From Alphaproteobacteria bacterium (lineage in GTDB: Bacteria; Pseudomonadota; Alphaproteobacteria; Rhodospirillales; Casp-alpha2), in assembly GCA_024279135.1 (NCBI GenBank), contig JAJRRU010000009.1, forward strand, positions 1 to 64,000: a DNA stretch of 64,000 bases. The letters are read 5' to 3'. Shown here piece by piece: positions 8,441-17,062 of this stretch. The position numbers were made by a program, and so were the translations under genes. Under the pieces are notes generated by a model. That model was not told the origin of the DNA. It did not search any database and was given only the letters and a program-made list of their open reading frames with translations. Positions within the stretch are counted from its first letter, which is position 1, and each line of letters starts with the position of its first letter.

Positions 8441-9307
8441 ATGACGAATATCGGAGCCCCTGTCTATCTTGAAGAAAAACTTGAGGAAATCAGCCGCAGC
8501 GGCAGGTTGGGATATCGTTCCAAAGCCTTACCGACCTGGTGTCCAGGATGCGGGTATTTCTCCATTGCCGAGGGCATGACTGCTGCCCTGAACAGACTTA
8601 AAATCGAGCCGTGTAATGCGACGATTGTATCGGGCATCGGGTGTGCTTCGCGGTTTCCGTTTTTCATGAATGCTTACGGTGTTCATTCCCTGCATGGCCG
8701 TGCCTTGCCTATGGCCACGGGCGTCAAGCTTGCGACCGATGATCAGACCGTTATCGTGGTTGGTGGCGATGGCGACGCGTTTGCAATCGGCGGCGGGCAT
8801 ATCCCCCACACGGCGCGACGCAACATTGATATCACCTATATCCTTTTTGATAACGGAATTTATGGGCTGACCAAGGGCCAGACATCACCGACCACGGTAA
8901 TGGGGTTTAAATCGGCAACCTCGCCGTTCGGTAATCAGGACCGCCCGTTGAACCCCCTGATGATGTTGTTATCCTATGGCGCGGGCTGGGTCGGTCAGGC
9001 CTATGCCGGTAATCCCGGTCATCTCTCGGACATGATTTATCAGGCCATTTCCCACCGAGGCTTTTCATATCTGCATGTTCTGTCGCCGTGTGTGACTTTC
9101 GATAAGACAAGCATGACCTATAAAAATCTGGGCATGATGGTTCGCAATTTACCGGACAACCATGACGCCAGCGATGTTATGGCGGCCATGAATGAAGCGC
9201 AACGAACCGATCAGCCCGCTTTGGGCCTGTATTACAGTGAAAACCGACCGACCCTGGGTGATGGCTTCGATGAAATCACCCGTCGCGCCCTGGCAACCGG
9301 CAGCTAG
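8441..9307 (+). CDS. korB: 2-oxoacid:ferredoxin oxidoreductase, TPP-binding beta subunit (KorB)
   Basis: 288 residues. The thiamine diphosphate motif is clear: VVGGDGDAFAIGGGH followed by DNGIYGLTKGQTSPT (GDG...N pattern, ~104-150). Cysteines that would hold the single [4Fe-4S] cluster are present: TWCPGCGYF (~29), SGIGCASRF (~67) and SPCVTFD (~210). There is no extra ferredoxin domain, so electrons must leave to a separate ferredoxin or to the Fe-S module of the GltD-like protein upstream. Its TAG stop falls on the first unit of a 14-bp tandem repeat. Confidence 0.92.
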   Translation: MTNIGAPVYLEEKLEEISRSGRLGYRSKALPTWCPGCGYFSIAEGMTAALNRLKIEPCNATIVSGIGCASRFPFFMNAYGVHSLHGRALPMATGVKLATDDQTVIVVGGDGDAFAIGGGHIPHTARRNIDITYILFDNGIYGLTKGQTSPTTVMGFKSATSPFGNQDRPLNPLMMLLSYGAGWVGQAYAGNPGHLSDMIYQAISHRGFSYLHVLSPCVTFDKTSMTYKNLGMMVRNLPDNHDASDVMAAMNEAQRTDQPALGLYYSENRPTLGDGFDEITRRALATGS

Positions 9308-9362
9308 GGTATTACGACGAGGGTATTACGACGAGGGTATTACGACGAGGGTATTACGACGA
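9307..9362. repeat. Four-copy 14-bp tandem repeat at the korB/prmA junction
   Basis: Four perfect, contiguous copies of GGGTATTACGACGA lie between the convergent korB and prmA genes. The first unit contains the G of the korB TAG stop. The last unit contains the prmA TAA stop, and its final bases encode the prmA C-terminus (PSS). On the minus strand each unit repeats the prmA end TCGTCGTAA, so the array looks like an expansion of the prmA 3' end. Confidence 0.97.
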
Positions 9363-10271
9363 GGGTTTCTCAAAAACCAACGTGGCCCAGCCTTTCAAAA
9401 CGGTTTTTTCGACCAAGAATAGTCCGCTCATACGATGAACCCGGACCATCCAGGCGATGTCCCGCTCAATGATGCCAGAGATCACGGCGATACCGCCGGG
9501 CATCAGATAGCGGTTCAGATCACGGGATAATTTTGCCAGTGGGCGGGCCAGAATATTGGCCAATATAAGATCATATGGGCCCATGTCGGCAATCTTGCGG
9601 TGCCGGTAACCGTCACTGCACACCGAGGATATCAAGTGTGCAATCTGGTTAAGCCGTGCATTATCCCTGGTGACATGGACCGATACAGGGTCGATATCAC
9701 TGGACAGCACGGCCACATGCCAGGTCTTGGCCGCTGCAATGGACAGGATACCCGAACCACATCCCATATCCAGTGGTGCCTGAAAAGACCGCTTGCGTGC
9801 CAGCCTGTCCAGAGCCAGCAGACAACCGCCCGTGGTCGGGTGTTCACCAGAACCAAAGGCCGTCCCGGCATTGAGTATCAGGGGTATCAGTCCGGCGGGG
9901 ATGGGGTCAATATAATGAGAGCCGTGGATAAAATACCGCTGCCAGCGGATCGGTGGAAAGGTCGCCAGATTTTCCGCTTCCCAGTTGATGGGCGGTTGCA
10001 GATCAAATAAAAATGACGGTGCCGCAAATCCCAAATCATTGGCCAGCACGCGGGCTCCACGCACAATTGTCACGCGGTCTGGTTCGGCTTCGCTGAGGCC
10101 CTCAATACGCCAGACCGTGTCATCGACCTTGGCAGTCGATGATACGGTGAAACAAAAACGGCGCAGATATTCCTCGAAGTCGTCTACGGCGGGCTCGGGA
10201 ACCGAGCATAAAATCTGCCATAGAAATCCGTGGTTTCCTAAAGTTTTCCCCAGGCTAATTGTTTGGGTCAT
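9354..10271 (-). CDS. prmA: Ribosomal protein L11 methyltransferase PrmA
   Basis: 305 residues. SAM-binding motif I LDMGCGSGILSIAAAK (~172) and the catalytic-type motif LILANILARPL (~242) match PrmA, which trimethylates L11. The N-terminal ~110 residues form the substrate-recognition region and FGSGEHPTT precedes the methyltransferase fold, as in known PrmA. It starts three bases after the helicase gene upstream, so the two are probably co-transcribed. The 3' end lies inside the tandem repeat shared with korB. Confidence 0.9.
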   Translation of the reverse strand: MTQTISLGKTLGNHGFLWQILCSVPEPAVDDFEEYLRRFCFTVSSTAKVDDTVWRIEGLSEAEPDRVTIVRGARVLANDLGFAAPSFLFDLQPPINWEAENLATFPPIRWQRYFIHGSHYIDPIPAGLIPLILNAGTAFGSGEHPTTGGCLLALDRLARKRSFQAPLDMGCGSGILSIAAAKTWHVAVLSSDIDPVSVHVTRDNARLNQIAHLISSVCSDGYRHRKIADMGPYDLILANILARPLAKLSRDLNRYLMPGGIAVISGIIERDIAWMVRVHRMSGLFLVEKTVLKGWATLVFEKPSS

Positions 10272-10274
10272 TAT

Positions 10275-12503
10275 TCAGGCTTTCTCGATAAAACTATCCA
10301 TGACTTTTTTGGTATTGGATTTTTCAAAGGCTACTTCCAGTTTGTTGTTATCAATGAGTAAAATTTTACCGTAGCCGAATTTTTGATGAAACACCCGCTC
10401 TCCAACTGTAAAGGTCTGGCTGGATTCAGTCGGGGACTCGTGGAATGTGCGGGTTTCCACAAAGGCCGAATTGGGCAGCTTGTCGCGGTATATATTATGT
10501 CGGTCATGAGCCGGGCGTGGCTTTGTCCGGTGCGAGCCATAAAGCCCGGTGGCACTTTCCGTGGTAATGTGTTCGCCCGGCAGCTCATCAATAAAGCGCG
10601 ACGGGATGGCACTTTTCCACTGGTTATAGATCCGCCTGTTGGCGGCAAATGTAATGATGCTACGGGTTCGCGCCCGGGTCAGGCCCACATAGGCCAGACG
10701 GCGTTCTTCTTCCAGACCGGCCTGGCCGTTCTCGTCCAGGGCGCGCTGATGGGGAAACAGGCCTTCTTCCCAGCCAGCCAGAAACACCACGTCAAATTCC
10801 AGCCCCTTGGCCCCATGCAGAGTCATCAGGGTTATCTTGTCGTCGGAGCCTTTTTCCTCGTTATCCATGACCAGCGCCACATGTTCCAGGAACCCGGTCA
10901 GGTTTTCGAAATCCTCCAGGGCGGCGACCAGCTCTTTCAGGTTGTCCAGGCGGCCTTGCGCGTCTGGTGATTTGTCGGACCGGGCCCGGTCCTGCCACAT
11001 GGTAGTATAACCAGACTCGTCGAGCATAATGGCGGCGACTTCCGGATGGGGCGTGCCGTCGAGAAGTTTGCGCCAGCGCGCGAAATCATCCATCAGTCCG
11101 CGAAGTTTCTTACGGGCTGCGGCCCGGATTTCATCGGTTTCCAAGAGCCGCAAGATGGCCTGGTACAGGGATATATTATCGGCCCGCGCGAACTGGTGCA
11201 GGGTCTGGACGGTGGCCTGGCCAATGCTGCGCTTGGGCACATTGATGATACGTTCCAGCGCCAGATCATCATCGGGCTGGGCGATCACGCGCAGGTATGC
11301 CACGGCGTCACGGATTTCATGGCGTTCATAAAACCGCATTCCACCGAGCACCCGGTAGGGCAGGGCGAGGGTAATCAGCCGGTCCTCAAACTCGCGGGTC
11401 TGGAAGCCGACCCGGACCAGCACGGCCATCGCGTTCAGGTCGTGACCATTACCGTGCAGGTTTTCGATTTCCGAACCCACATAGCGGGCCTCCTCCTCGC
11501 CATCCCAGAGCCCGTGAACGCGGACTTTCTCGCCGTCGTTGGCTTCGGTCCACAGGGTCTTTCCGAGACGACCTTCATTATGGGATATCAGATTTGAAGC
11601 GGCGGCCAGGATATGGGATGTGGAGCGATAATTGCGTTCCAGCCGAACGATATGGGCACCGGGAAAATCGCTTTCAAAGCGTAGAATATTACCCACTTCT
11701 GCCCCGCGCCAGGAATATATCGCCTGATCGTCATCGCCCACACAACAGATATTCTTGTGCCCCTGGGCCAACAGGCGCAGCCAAAGATACTGCGATACAT
11801 TGGTATCCTGGTATTCATCGACCAAAATATAACGGAATTTTGACTGGTATCTGGCCAGGATTTCCGGCTCATTCTTGAACAGGCTCAGATTAAGCATCAG
11901 CAGATCACCAAAGTCAGCCGCGTTCAGGGTTTGCAGGCGTTCCTGATATTGGGCATAGATTTCACAGGCCTTGCCATCGGCCTGCTCGCTACCTTCGGTG
12001 TCAGAGACCTGATCGGGCGTCAGCCCTCTGTCTTTCCAGCGCTGTATCAGGTTCGACATCATGCGCGGCGGACAGTTTTTTTCATCGATGGTATTAAGCG
12101 CCAGAACTTGTTTTACCAGACGGATCTGGTCATCGGTGTCGATGATTGAGAACGTTGGACGCAGGCCGACCAGTTCGGCGTGGTTGCGTAAAATCCGCGC
12201 CCCTTGGGCATGGAAGGTGCCGACCCACCAGCCTTCGGTTTCATGTCCCAGCATATCGGCCACACGCTCGCGCATTTCGCGGGCCGCCTTGTTGGTAAAG
12301 GTCACGCAGAGAATTTCCCAGGGTTGCGCCTTGCCTTGTCTCAACAGGTGTACAAGCCGGCTGGTCAACACCCGTGTTTTGCCTGTCCCGGCCCCGGCCA
12401 ACACCAACACCGGGCCGTCCAGTTGTTCTACGGCACTGCGTTGGGACTCGTTAAGGGTCGTCAGGTAAGGGGCCTCTGGATGGCTTGCTTCAGGTTCGGG
12501 CAT
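10275..12503 (-). CDS. uvrD: UvrD/PcrA-type ATP-dependent DNA helicase (Rep family)
   Basis: 742 residues from ATG at 12503; an in-frame TTG at 12512 would add three residues and overlap the ClC gene stop. SF1A motifs occur in order: Q-motif LNESQRSAV, Walker A LAGAGTGKT (~32), VTFTNKAAREM, DEYQDTN (Walker B), CCVGDDDQAIYSWRGA, LERNYRS, LMTLHGAKGLEFD, and EEERRLAYVGLTRAR. The C-terminus ends in the conserved GERVFHQKFGYGKI...VAFEKS segment of PcrA/UvrD. It acts as a 3'-5' helicase in repair and replication. Full length compared with the family. The gene lies between clc and prmA with tiny spacers. Confidence 0.92.
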   Translation of the reverse strand: MPEPEASHPEAPYLTTLNESQRSAVEQLDGPVLVLAGAGTGKTRVLTSRLVHLLRQGKAQPWEILCVTFTNKAAREMRERVADMLGHETEGWWVGTFHAQGARILRNHAELVGLRPTFSIIDTDDQIRLVKQVLALNTIDEKNCPPRMMSNLIQRWKDRGLTPDQVSDTEGSEQADGKACEIYAQYQERLQTLNAADFGDLLMLNLSLFKNEPEILARYQSKFRYILVDEYQDTNVSQYLWLRLLAQGHKNICCVGDDDQAIYSWRGAEVGNILRFESDFPGAHIVRLERNYRSTSHILAAASNLISHNEGRLGKTLWTEANDGEKVRVHGLWDGEEEARYVGSEIENLHGNGHDLNAMAVLVRVGFQTREFEDRLITLALPYRVLGGMRFYERHEIRDAVAYLRVIAQPDDDLALERIINVPKRSIGQATVQTLHQFARADNISLYQAILRLLETDEIRAAARKKLRGLMDDFARWRKLLDGTPHPEVAAIMLDESGYTTMWQDRARSDKSPDAQGRLDNLKELVAALEDFENLTGFLEHVALVMDNEEKGSDDKITLMTLHGAKGLEFDVVFLAGWEEGLFPHQRALDENGQAGLEEERRLAYVGLTRARTRSIITFAANRRIYNQWKSAIPSRFIDELPGEHITTESATGLYGSHRTKPRPAHDRHNIYRDKLPNSAFVETRTFHESPTESSQTFTVGERVFHQKFGYGKILLIDNNKLEVAFEKSNTKKVMDSFIEKA

Positions 12504-12508
12504 ATCGA

Positions 12509-14284
12509 TCAAAAACTGCGTTCCTCATCGCGGAATTGCATCAAAGTCTGGGTATAGGTCTGCATCACATCGTGATGGGTGACGTACCCAAGGAAATACA
12601 TGCTTTTCTTGGTTTTGACCACAGCGATTACGTCCTCACCGGTCTCAGTCATTAAATCAAGCACCGCGAACAGATCATTGTTCAGTGATATCACGGGGCA
12701 GTCGCGGTTGGTAACGCTCAGGGCAGAGGCGGTGTCATCATCGCAGGTATCAAACGCCAGTTCGTGAAGATCGTTCAGGTTAATGGTTCCAAGCAGGCTG
12801 TTGTGATCATCAACAACAAACAATTTGCCCAGCAGTGAGGTTTGTAAGGCGTTGCGCACATCTGCCAGTGACGTGGTTTGTGCTATCCCGGGCTGATCGT
12901 CTATCAGGATTTGAGATATAGAGTTCTTGTGGAGCGCATCATGCCCGGTATCACGCACCAGATTAATCCCGCGGCGCAATAATTGGCACGAGAAAAACGA
13001 CCGGCCATAAATAATTTGTGAAATTTCTGTTGCCGTGACGACGGCCACCATGACCCCGAGTGTAAGGCCGTAATCGCCGGTCAGCTCAAACACAATCAGG
13101 ATGGTGGATATGGGCGCACCCAGCACGGTGGCTGCCACTGCACCCATACCGACCAGGGCGTAGGCGTCGGGGCCGGATGAAAACTCGGGTAAAACCGTTG
13201 TTGCCAAAACGCCGAAGGCACTGCCGGTCAGGGCACCGATGACCAGGGCCGGGCTGAAAATACCACCGGCAAAACCGAACCCTATGGACAGGGATGTGGC
13301 GGCTATTTTGGCCAGGACAATACCGATCAGCATCCAGAAGCTGAACTGCATGGTCATGGCCGCTTCCGTCACCCCGTATCCAACACCGAGAACATGAGGA
13401 AAAACCAGCGCCAGAATTCCGATGCCAAATCCGGCCAGTGCGGGATGATACCAGTTCGGACCCGGCAATCGTGAGGCCAAGGTCTGTGACATTTCGATGC
13501 CACGCATCAGGGTTATGGCGACAAATCCGGACAGGATGCCCAGCAACAGAAATGCGGGGAACTCCCAGAACGAGGCAAACAGGGTGTCCGATACGAAGAA
13601 TGCCGGAAAATCACCGAACCAGCCACGGGTCAGGGCCGTGCCAGCCACACTGGCGATGACGATGGGAGCGAAGCTTTGCAGGGCGTAATATCCGATGATA
13701 ACCTCGCTGGCAAACAAAGCCCCGGCGATGGGGGCATTGAAGGATGCCGCAACGGCTGCTGAAACACCGCAGGCCAGGATGATCCGGGCAAACGGCGGGG
13801 GCATGTCCAGTCTGCGGATTAACCAGCTCGACAGGGTCGCACCCAGATGAACGGCCGGGCCCTCGCGCCCCACCGAAGCCCCACAGCCGATCGAGGTCGC
13901 ACTGGTTATCATGGCGAGCATCCCGGTGCGCAGAGACATATTTCCGTTGTGGCGACCATAGGCCTCGATGACGTCGGCAATACCGTGCGGCCTGCGTTCG
14001 GGCAGGCTGGTGTGTACAATCACACCGACTATTAACCCCCCGAGGGTTGGAACCAGCAACAGTATCCACCACTCGAAGCCCTGTGCAACCAGATAAAAAC
14101 GTGCCGTGTCAGTGCCGTAAAATAACAATTGAATAAGCTGGAAAGTTTCCCTGAAAAAGATCACGGCCCCACCGGCTATCAATCCTGCGGCCAGAGCCAG
14201 CATGGCCACGATCAGATGATCATGTCGAGCAGTCCTGTTCAGGGTGGTGAGTAGTCGTTGGCGCGGGGTAGGTTTCTTGCTCAC
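12509..14284 (-). CDS. ClC-family chloride channel / H+ antiporter with CBS domains
   Basis: 591 residues with roughly a dozen hydrophobic segments. The selectivity motif GCGASVGREGPAV (~130) contains the gating glutamate, and FAGGIFSPALVIGA (~350) is the second signature. The C-terminal ~150 residues hold two CBS-type repeats (LADVRNALQTSLLGKLFVVDDH... and LFAVLDLMTETGEDVIAVV...), which in relatives bind nucleotides and regulate gating. It moves chloride or other anions across the inner membrane. The start ATG is followed by a basic cytoplasmic N-terminus. The uvrD-type gene follows almost directly. Confidence 0.9.
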   Translation of the reverse strand: MSKKPTPRQRLLTTLNRTARHDHLIVAMLALAAGLIAGGAVIFFRETFQLIQLLFYGTDTARFYLVAQGFEWWILLLVPTLGGLIVGVIVHTSLPERRPHGIADVIEAYGRHNGNMSLRTGMLAMITSATSIGCGASVGREGPAVHLGATLSSWLIRRLDMPPPFARIILACGVSAAVAASFNAPIAGALFASEVIIGYYALQSFAPIVIASVAGTALTRGWFGDFPAFFVSDTLFASFWEFPAFLLLGILSGFVAITLMRGIEMSQTLASRLPGPNWYHPALAGFGIGILALVFPHVLGVGYGVTEAAMTMQFSFWMLIGIVLAKIAATSLSIGFGFAGGIFSPALVIGALTGSAFGVLATTVLPEFSSGPDAYALVGMGAVAATVLGAPISTILIVFELTGDYGLTLGVMVAVVTATEISQIIYGRSFFSCQLLRRGINLVRDTGHDALHKNSISQILIDDQPGIAQTTSLADVRNALQTSLLGKLFVVDDHNSLLGTINLNDLHELAFDTCDDDTASALSVTNRDCPVISLNNDLFAVLDLMTETGEDVIAVVKTKKSMYFLGYVTHHDVMQTYTQTLMQFRDEERSF

Positions 14285-14293
14285 CCAGACCCA

Positions 14294-15340
14294 CTAATAT
14301 TGTATAACGTCTGCGGCCAGCATGACACGATTTCTCCCGGCGGTCTTGGAAGCAAAGAGAGCCGTATCTGCACGGTCAAAAAGATCGTCACTGGTTTCGC
14401 CTTCCCGGTAAATTGCCGCCCCGATGGACAGGGTGATCTTGCCGAGCGATTCGCCGGTTGATTTATTCACCAATTTCTTGGCGCCGATTATCTTGCGAAT
14501 TTTATTGGCTCGAGACATGGCACTCTTGATCGAGGTGTTGGGTAAAATAACCGTGAATTCATCGCCGCCAAATCTTGCTGCCGTATCTGTTTTTTTGATC
14601 TCGGATGATATCGTCCGGGCCAGAAATTTAATGACCTGATCGCCGACCAGATGACCATAGGTATCGTTAAAATGCTTAAAGTGGTCAATATCGAAGACCA
14701 GGACACAAAGCGGTTTTTTCATGGAGACGGAGATTTTAATGGAATGTTCCAGTTCTTTCCACAAATAACGGCGGTTGGCCAGACCGGTCAGGGAATCGGT
14801 ATCGGCCTGGATCCGCAATATGCCCAGATCTTCGTTCAGCATGGCAACATGTTTGGTCGATTGTTTAAGTTGCGTATCGAGTCTGGCATTCTTCTTAATC
14901 ATTTCCTGGGTCGCAGAAATGACCTCATCCAGAACTGATTTAATGCCATCAGCTGTGATAGACGTTGAATTCAGGGCCGTTCTTGCCGTTTTGAGGTTCT
15001 CCGTATGAGTACCGTTTATTTTTCCCGCGCTCGACAGGGTCTCCAGTAAATTGGTGAGTTGTTTCTCCAGTCTATGGGAGATCTCGGAGACTTCGTCCAT
15101 GTCGTGGTCAGATTTAATAAACCGGTTATACAAATCTTTGCAGTAAGGTTGTGTAAACGGTTTTTTCAGGGTGATATTATAGTTTATTTCATTGATTAAT
15201 TCCGCAGAATGACCTTCGGCATAAGCTTTCCACAAAGCAAAGTTTTTTTCATCGGGAATGATGGCGTGCTTTTGCAAAAGCTGGAGTGCCTGTTCGGCAT
15301 GAGCCACATTTTTTTTATAGGCTTTATCTGTACTAGACAT
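14294..15340 (-). CDS. GGDEF-domain diguanylate cyclase, cytoplasmic
   Basis: About 348 residues from ATG at 15340; a GTG at 15355 is an alternative. Residues ~180-348 form a GGDEF domain: DTDSLTGLANRRYL, LVFDIDHFKHFNDTYGHLVGDQVI, and RFGGDEFTVILP as the active site, so c-di-GMP synthesis is likely. The inhibitory I-site position reads KKTD instead of RxxD. The N-terminal ~175 residues are helical and soluble with no transmembrane segment or known sensor fold I can name; a coiled coil leads into the catalytic domain. Upstream, the gap to the divergent ABC gene holds a pair of direct repeats. Confidence 0.88.
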   Translation of the reverse strand: MSSTDKAYKKNVAHAEQALQLLQKHAIIPDEKNFALWKAYAEGHSAELINEINYNITLKKPFTQPYCKDLYNRFIKSDHDMDEVSEISHRLEKQLTNLLETLSSAGKINGTHTENLKTARTALNSTSITADGIKSVLDEVISATQEMIKKNARLDTQLKQSTKHVAMLNEDLGILRIQADTDSLTGLANRRYLWKELEHSIKISVSMKKPLCVLVFDIDHFKHFNDTYGHLVGDQVIKFLARTISSEIKKTDTAARFGGDEFTVILPNTSIKSAMSRANKIRKIIGAKKLVNKSTGESLGKITLSIGAAIYREGETSDDLFDRADTALFASKTAGRNRVMLAADVIQY

Positions 15341-15403
15341 TATTTTTTTGCTCACGCGTCGTATTTCCCGATATGTATTTCGAGCATATCGATCCTGACG
15401 GTA

Positions 15404-15446
15404 AAATACACCAGAAAATTATATAAGATACACCAGAAAATTGTAT
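15404..15446. repeat. Paired direct repeats upstream of the GGDEF gene
   Basis: Two copies of ATACACCAGAAAATT (15406-15420 and 15428-15442) with a 22-bp period. The match extends to 21 bp with two mismatches. They lie 60-100 bp upstream of the GGDEF start and 100-140 bp upstream of the divergent ABC ATPase gene. Spacing of about two helical turns suits a dimeric or tandem regulator, but the regulator is unknown. Confidence 0.7.
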
Positions 15447-15548
15447 GCACGGGTAATATTTGTGTTATTTTTTTATTCATTGTGATGAATGTAAAGGGAT
15501 AATGGGCTTTAAGTCTAAACACAATGGAAACAAATAACAGGATAACCG

Positions 15549-16175
15549 GTGGCTTTAGAAATTAAACAGCTTCAATCGGCCGCACAGGATGTGCGTCTTG
15601 GTCCTATCGATTTGACCATCGAGGCAGGACAGTGTGTCTGTCTGAGTGCCCCTTCGGGATCAGGCAAAACCTTACTGTTGCGTGCCATTGTCGATCTGGA
15701 TGTCGCCCACGGCACATGCACCCTGGACGGGGTTGCTCGCACCGCCATGCCCGCTTCCCGGTGGCGTCGGAAAGTCGTTTATGTGCCAGCCGAGCCGGGT
15801 TGGTGGGCACAAACGGCCGCTGAGCATTTTATTGCGCCGGATGTGTCACGATCCACGGCCCGTAATTTGGGGCTGGAGAGTGAGGTCCTGGAGCGGTCTG
15901 TGGATATTCTCTCCACGGGCGAGCGCTTGCGTCTGGCACTGGTCCGGGCTCTGGAACTGGATCCGGCAGTATTGTTGCTCGATGAGCCTACCGGGCCACT
16001 GGATGAAGATGCTACGCGACTGGTCGAGGCTGAACTGCAACGCAGGCTTGCCGGAGGTTTGGCATTGATCCTGGTCAGCCACGATAAATCCCAAATAGAA
16101 CGTCTCGGGGCCAGGGTTTATACCCTCAGGGATGGCTGTCTGGTGGGCCTTGAGCAGTGCGGCGGTCTGTCATGA
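15549..16175 (+). CDS. fetA: FetA/YbbL-like ABC transporter ATP-binding protein
   Basis: 208 residues from a GTG preceded by AGGA. Walker A SAPSGSGKT (~35), signature LSTGERLRLALVRALE (~118) and Walker B AVLLLDEPT (~140) are all present, with the switch histidine in LVSHDK. It is small, as expected for the FetA branch, and pairs with the FetB-like permease that overlaps it by four bases. In E. coli the pair exports iron and relieves oxidative stress. That function is inferred from the gene pair, since the ATPase alone is not diagnostic. Confidence 0.78.
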   Translation: MALEIKQLQSAAQDVRLGPIDLTIEAGQCVCLSAPSGSGKTLLLRAIVDLDVAHGTCTLDGVARTAMPASRWRRKVVYVPAEPGWWAQTAAEHFIAPDVSRSTARNLGLESEVLERSVDILSTGERLRLALVRALELDPAVLLLDEPTGPLDEDATRLVEAELQRRLAGGLALILVSHDKSQIERLGARVYTLRDGCLVGLEQCGGLS

Positions 16176-16972
16176 TCGGCTATGTGGTTCTCGATTATAG
16201 CGATATTGCCCTGGCTGCCCTGTTGCTTGTGGTCAACGGGGCCTTGTCGATCAGGCTGAAACTGGGACTGGAACGACAGTTGTTGATTGCCTCGGTGCGC
16301 ATGGTGGTGCAACTGTTTATGGTGGGGTTGGTGCTCAAGGCATTGTTTGCCATTGTCTCGCCGTGGCTGACGGGTCTGGTCGTGTTGGTCATGGTCAGCT
16401 TTGCCGGGTATGAAGTATACGCCCGCCAGGATCGCCACCTTTCCGGCATCTGGTCGTGGGGGCTAGGTGCTGTGAGTATCGCCCTGGCGGCAGTTTTTGT
16501 TACCGCCGTGGCGCTGGGCTCGGCCATCCAGCCCGATCCCTGGTATCATCCCCAGTATGCCATCCCGTTGCTTGGCATGTTGCTGGGCAATACCCTGACG
16601 GGTGTTGCTTTGGGTCTGGAGCGTTTGTTTTCGGCGGTGGTTCGTGAACGGGTGGCAATCGAAGCCCGGTTGCTGCTTGGCGCCACATCTCGCGAGGCCT
16701 TGCACAATTGTATTGTTGAGGCCATGCGTGCCGGTATGATTCCGATCATCAATGCCATGGCCGCGACCGGGCTTGTTGCCCTTCCGGGCATGATGACCGG
16801 ACAAATTCTTGCCGGTGTGGAGCCCATCGAAGCGGTTAAATACCAATTGCTTGTGATGTTTCTGATCGCCGGGGGCACGGCGATGGGTTTGGGCTTCGCC
16901 GTTCTCGGGGGAGCCCACCTGCTCAGTGATGGTCGCCACCGTTTGCGACTGGACCGGCTTAGAAGTAGATAA
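16172..16972 (+). CDS. fetB: FetB/YbbM-like membrane permease (UPF0014)
   Basis: 266 residues from ATG 16172, which overlaps the ATPase stop (ATGA). About six or seven hydrophobic segments are visible. Family blocks include SIRLKLGLERQLLIASVRMVVQL, LLGMLLGNTLTGVALGLER and ALPGMMTGQILAGVEPIEAVKYQ. It is the membrane partner of the preceding ATPase in a putative metal (iron) exporter. In-frame start codons 5' of 16172 lie inside fetA and were not chosen. Confidence 0.85.
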   Translation: MIGYVVLDYSDIALAALLLVVNGALSIRLKLGLERQLLIASVRMVVQLFMVGLVLKALFAIVSPWLTGLVVLVMVSFAGYEVYARQDRHLSGIWSWGLGAVSIALAAVFVTAVALGSAIQPDPWYHPQYAIPLLGMLLGNTLTGVALGLERLFSAVVRERVAIEARLLLGATSREALHNCIVEAMRAGMIPIINAMAATGLVALPGMMTGQILAGVEPIEAVKYQLLVMFLIAGGTAMGLGFAVLGGAHLLSDGRHRLRLDRLRSR

Positions 16973-17062
16973 ACCCGAATAAATTCCATAAGTCATTTGC
17001 GACTTTGCCATCGGCCCTGTATTAACACGTATAAACTGGCACAGATGACGCGATACAAAAAT

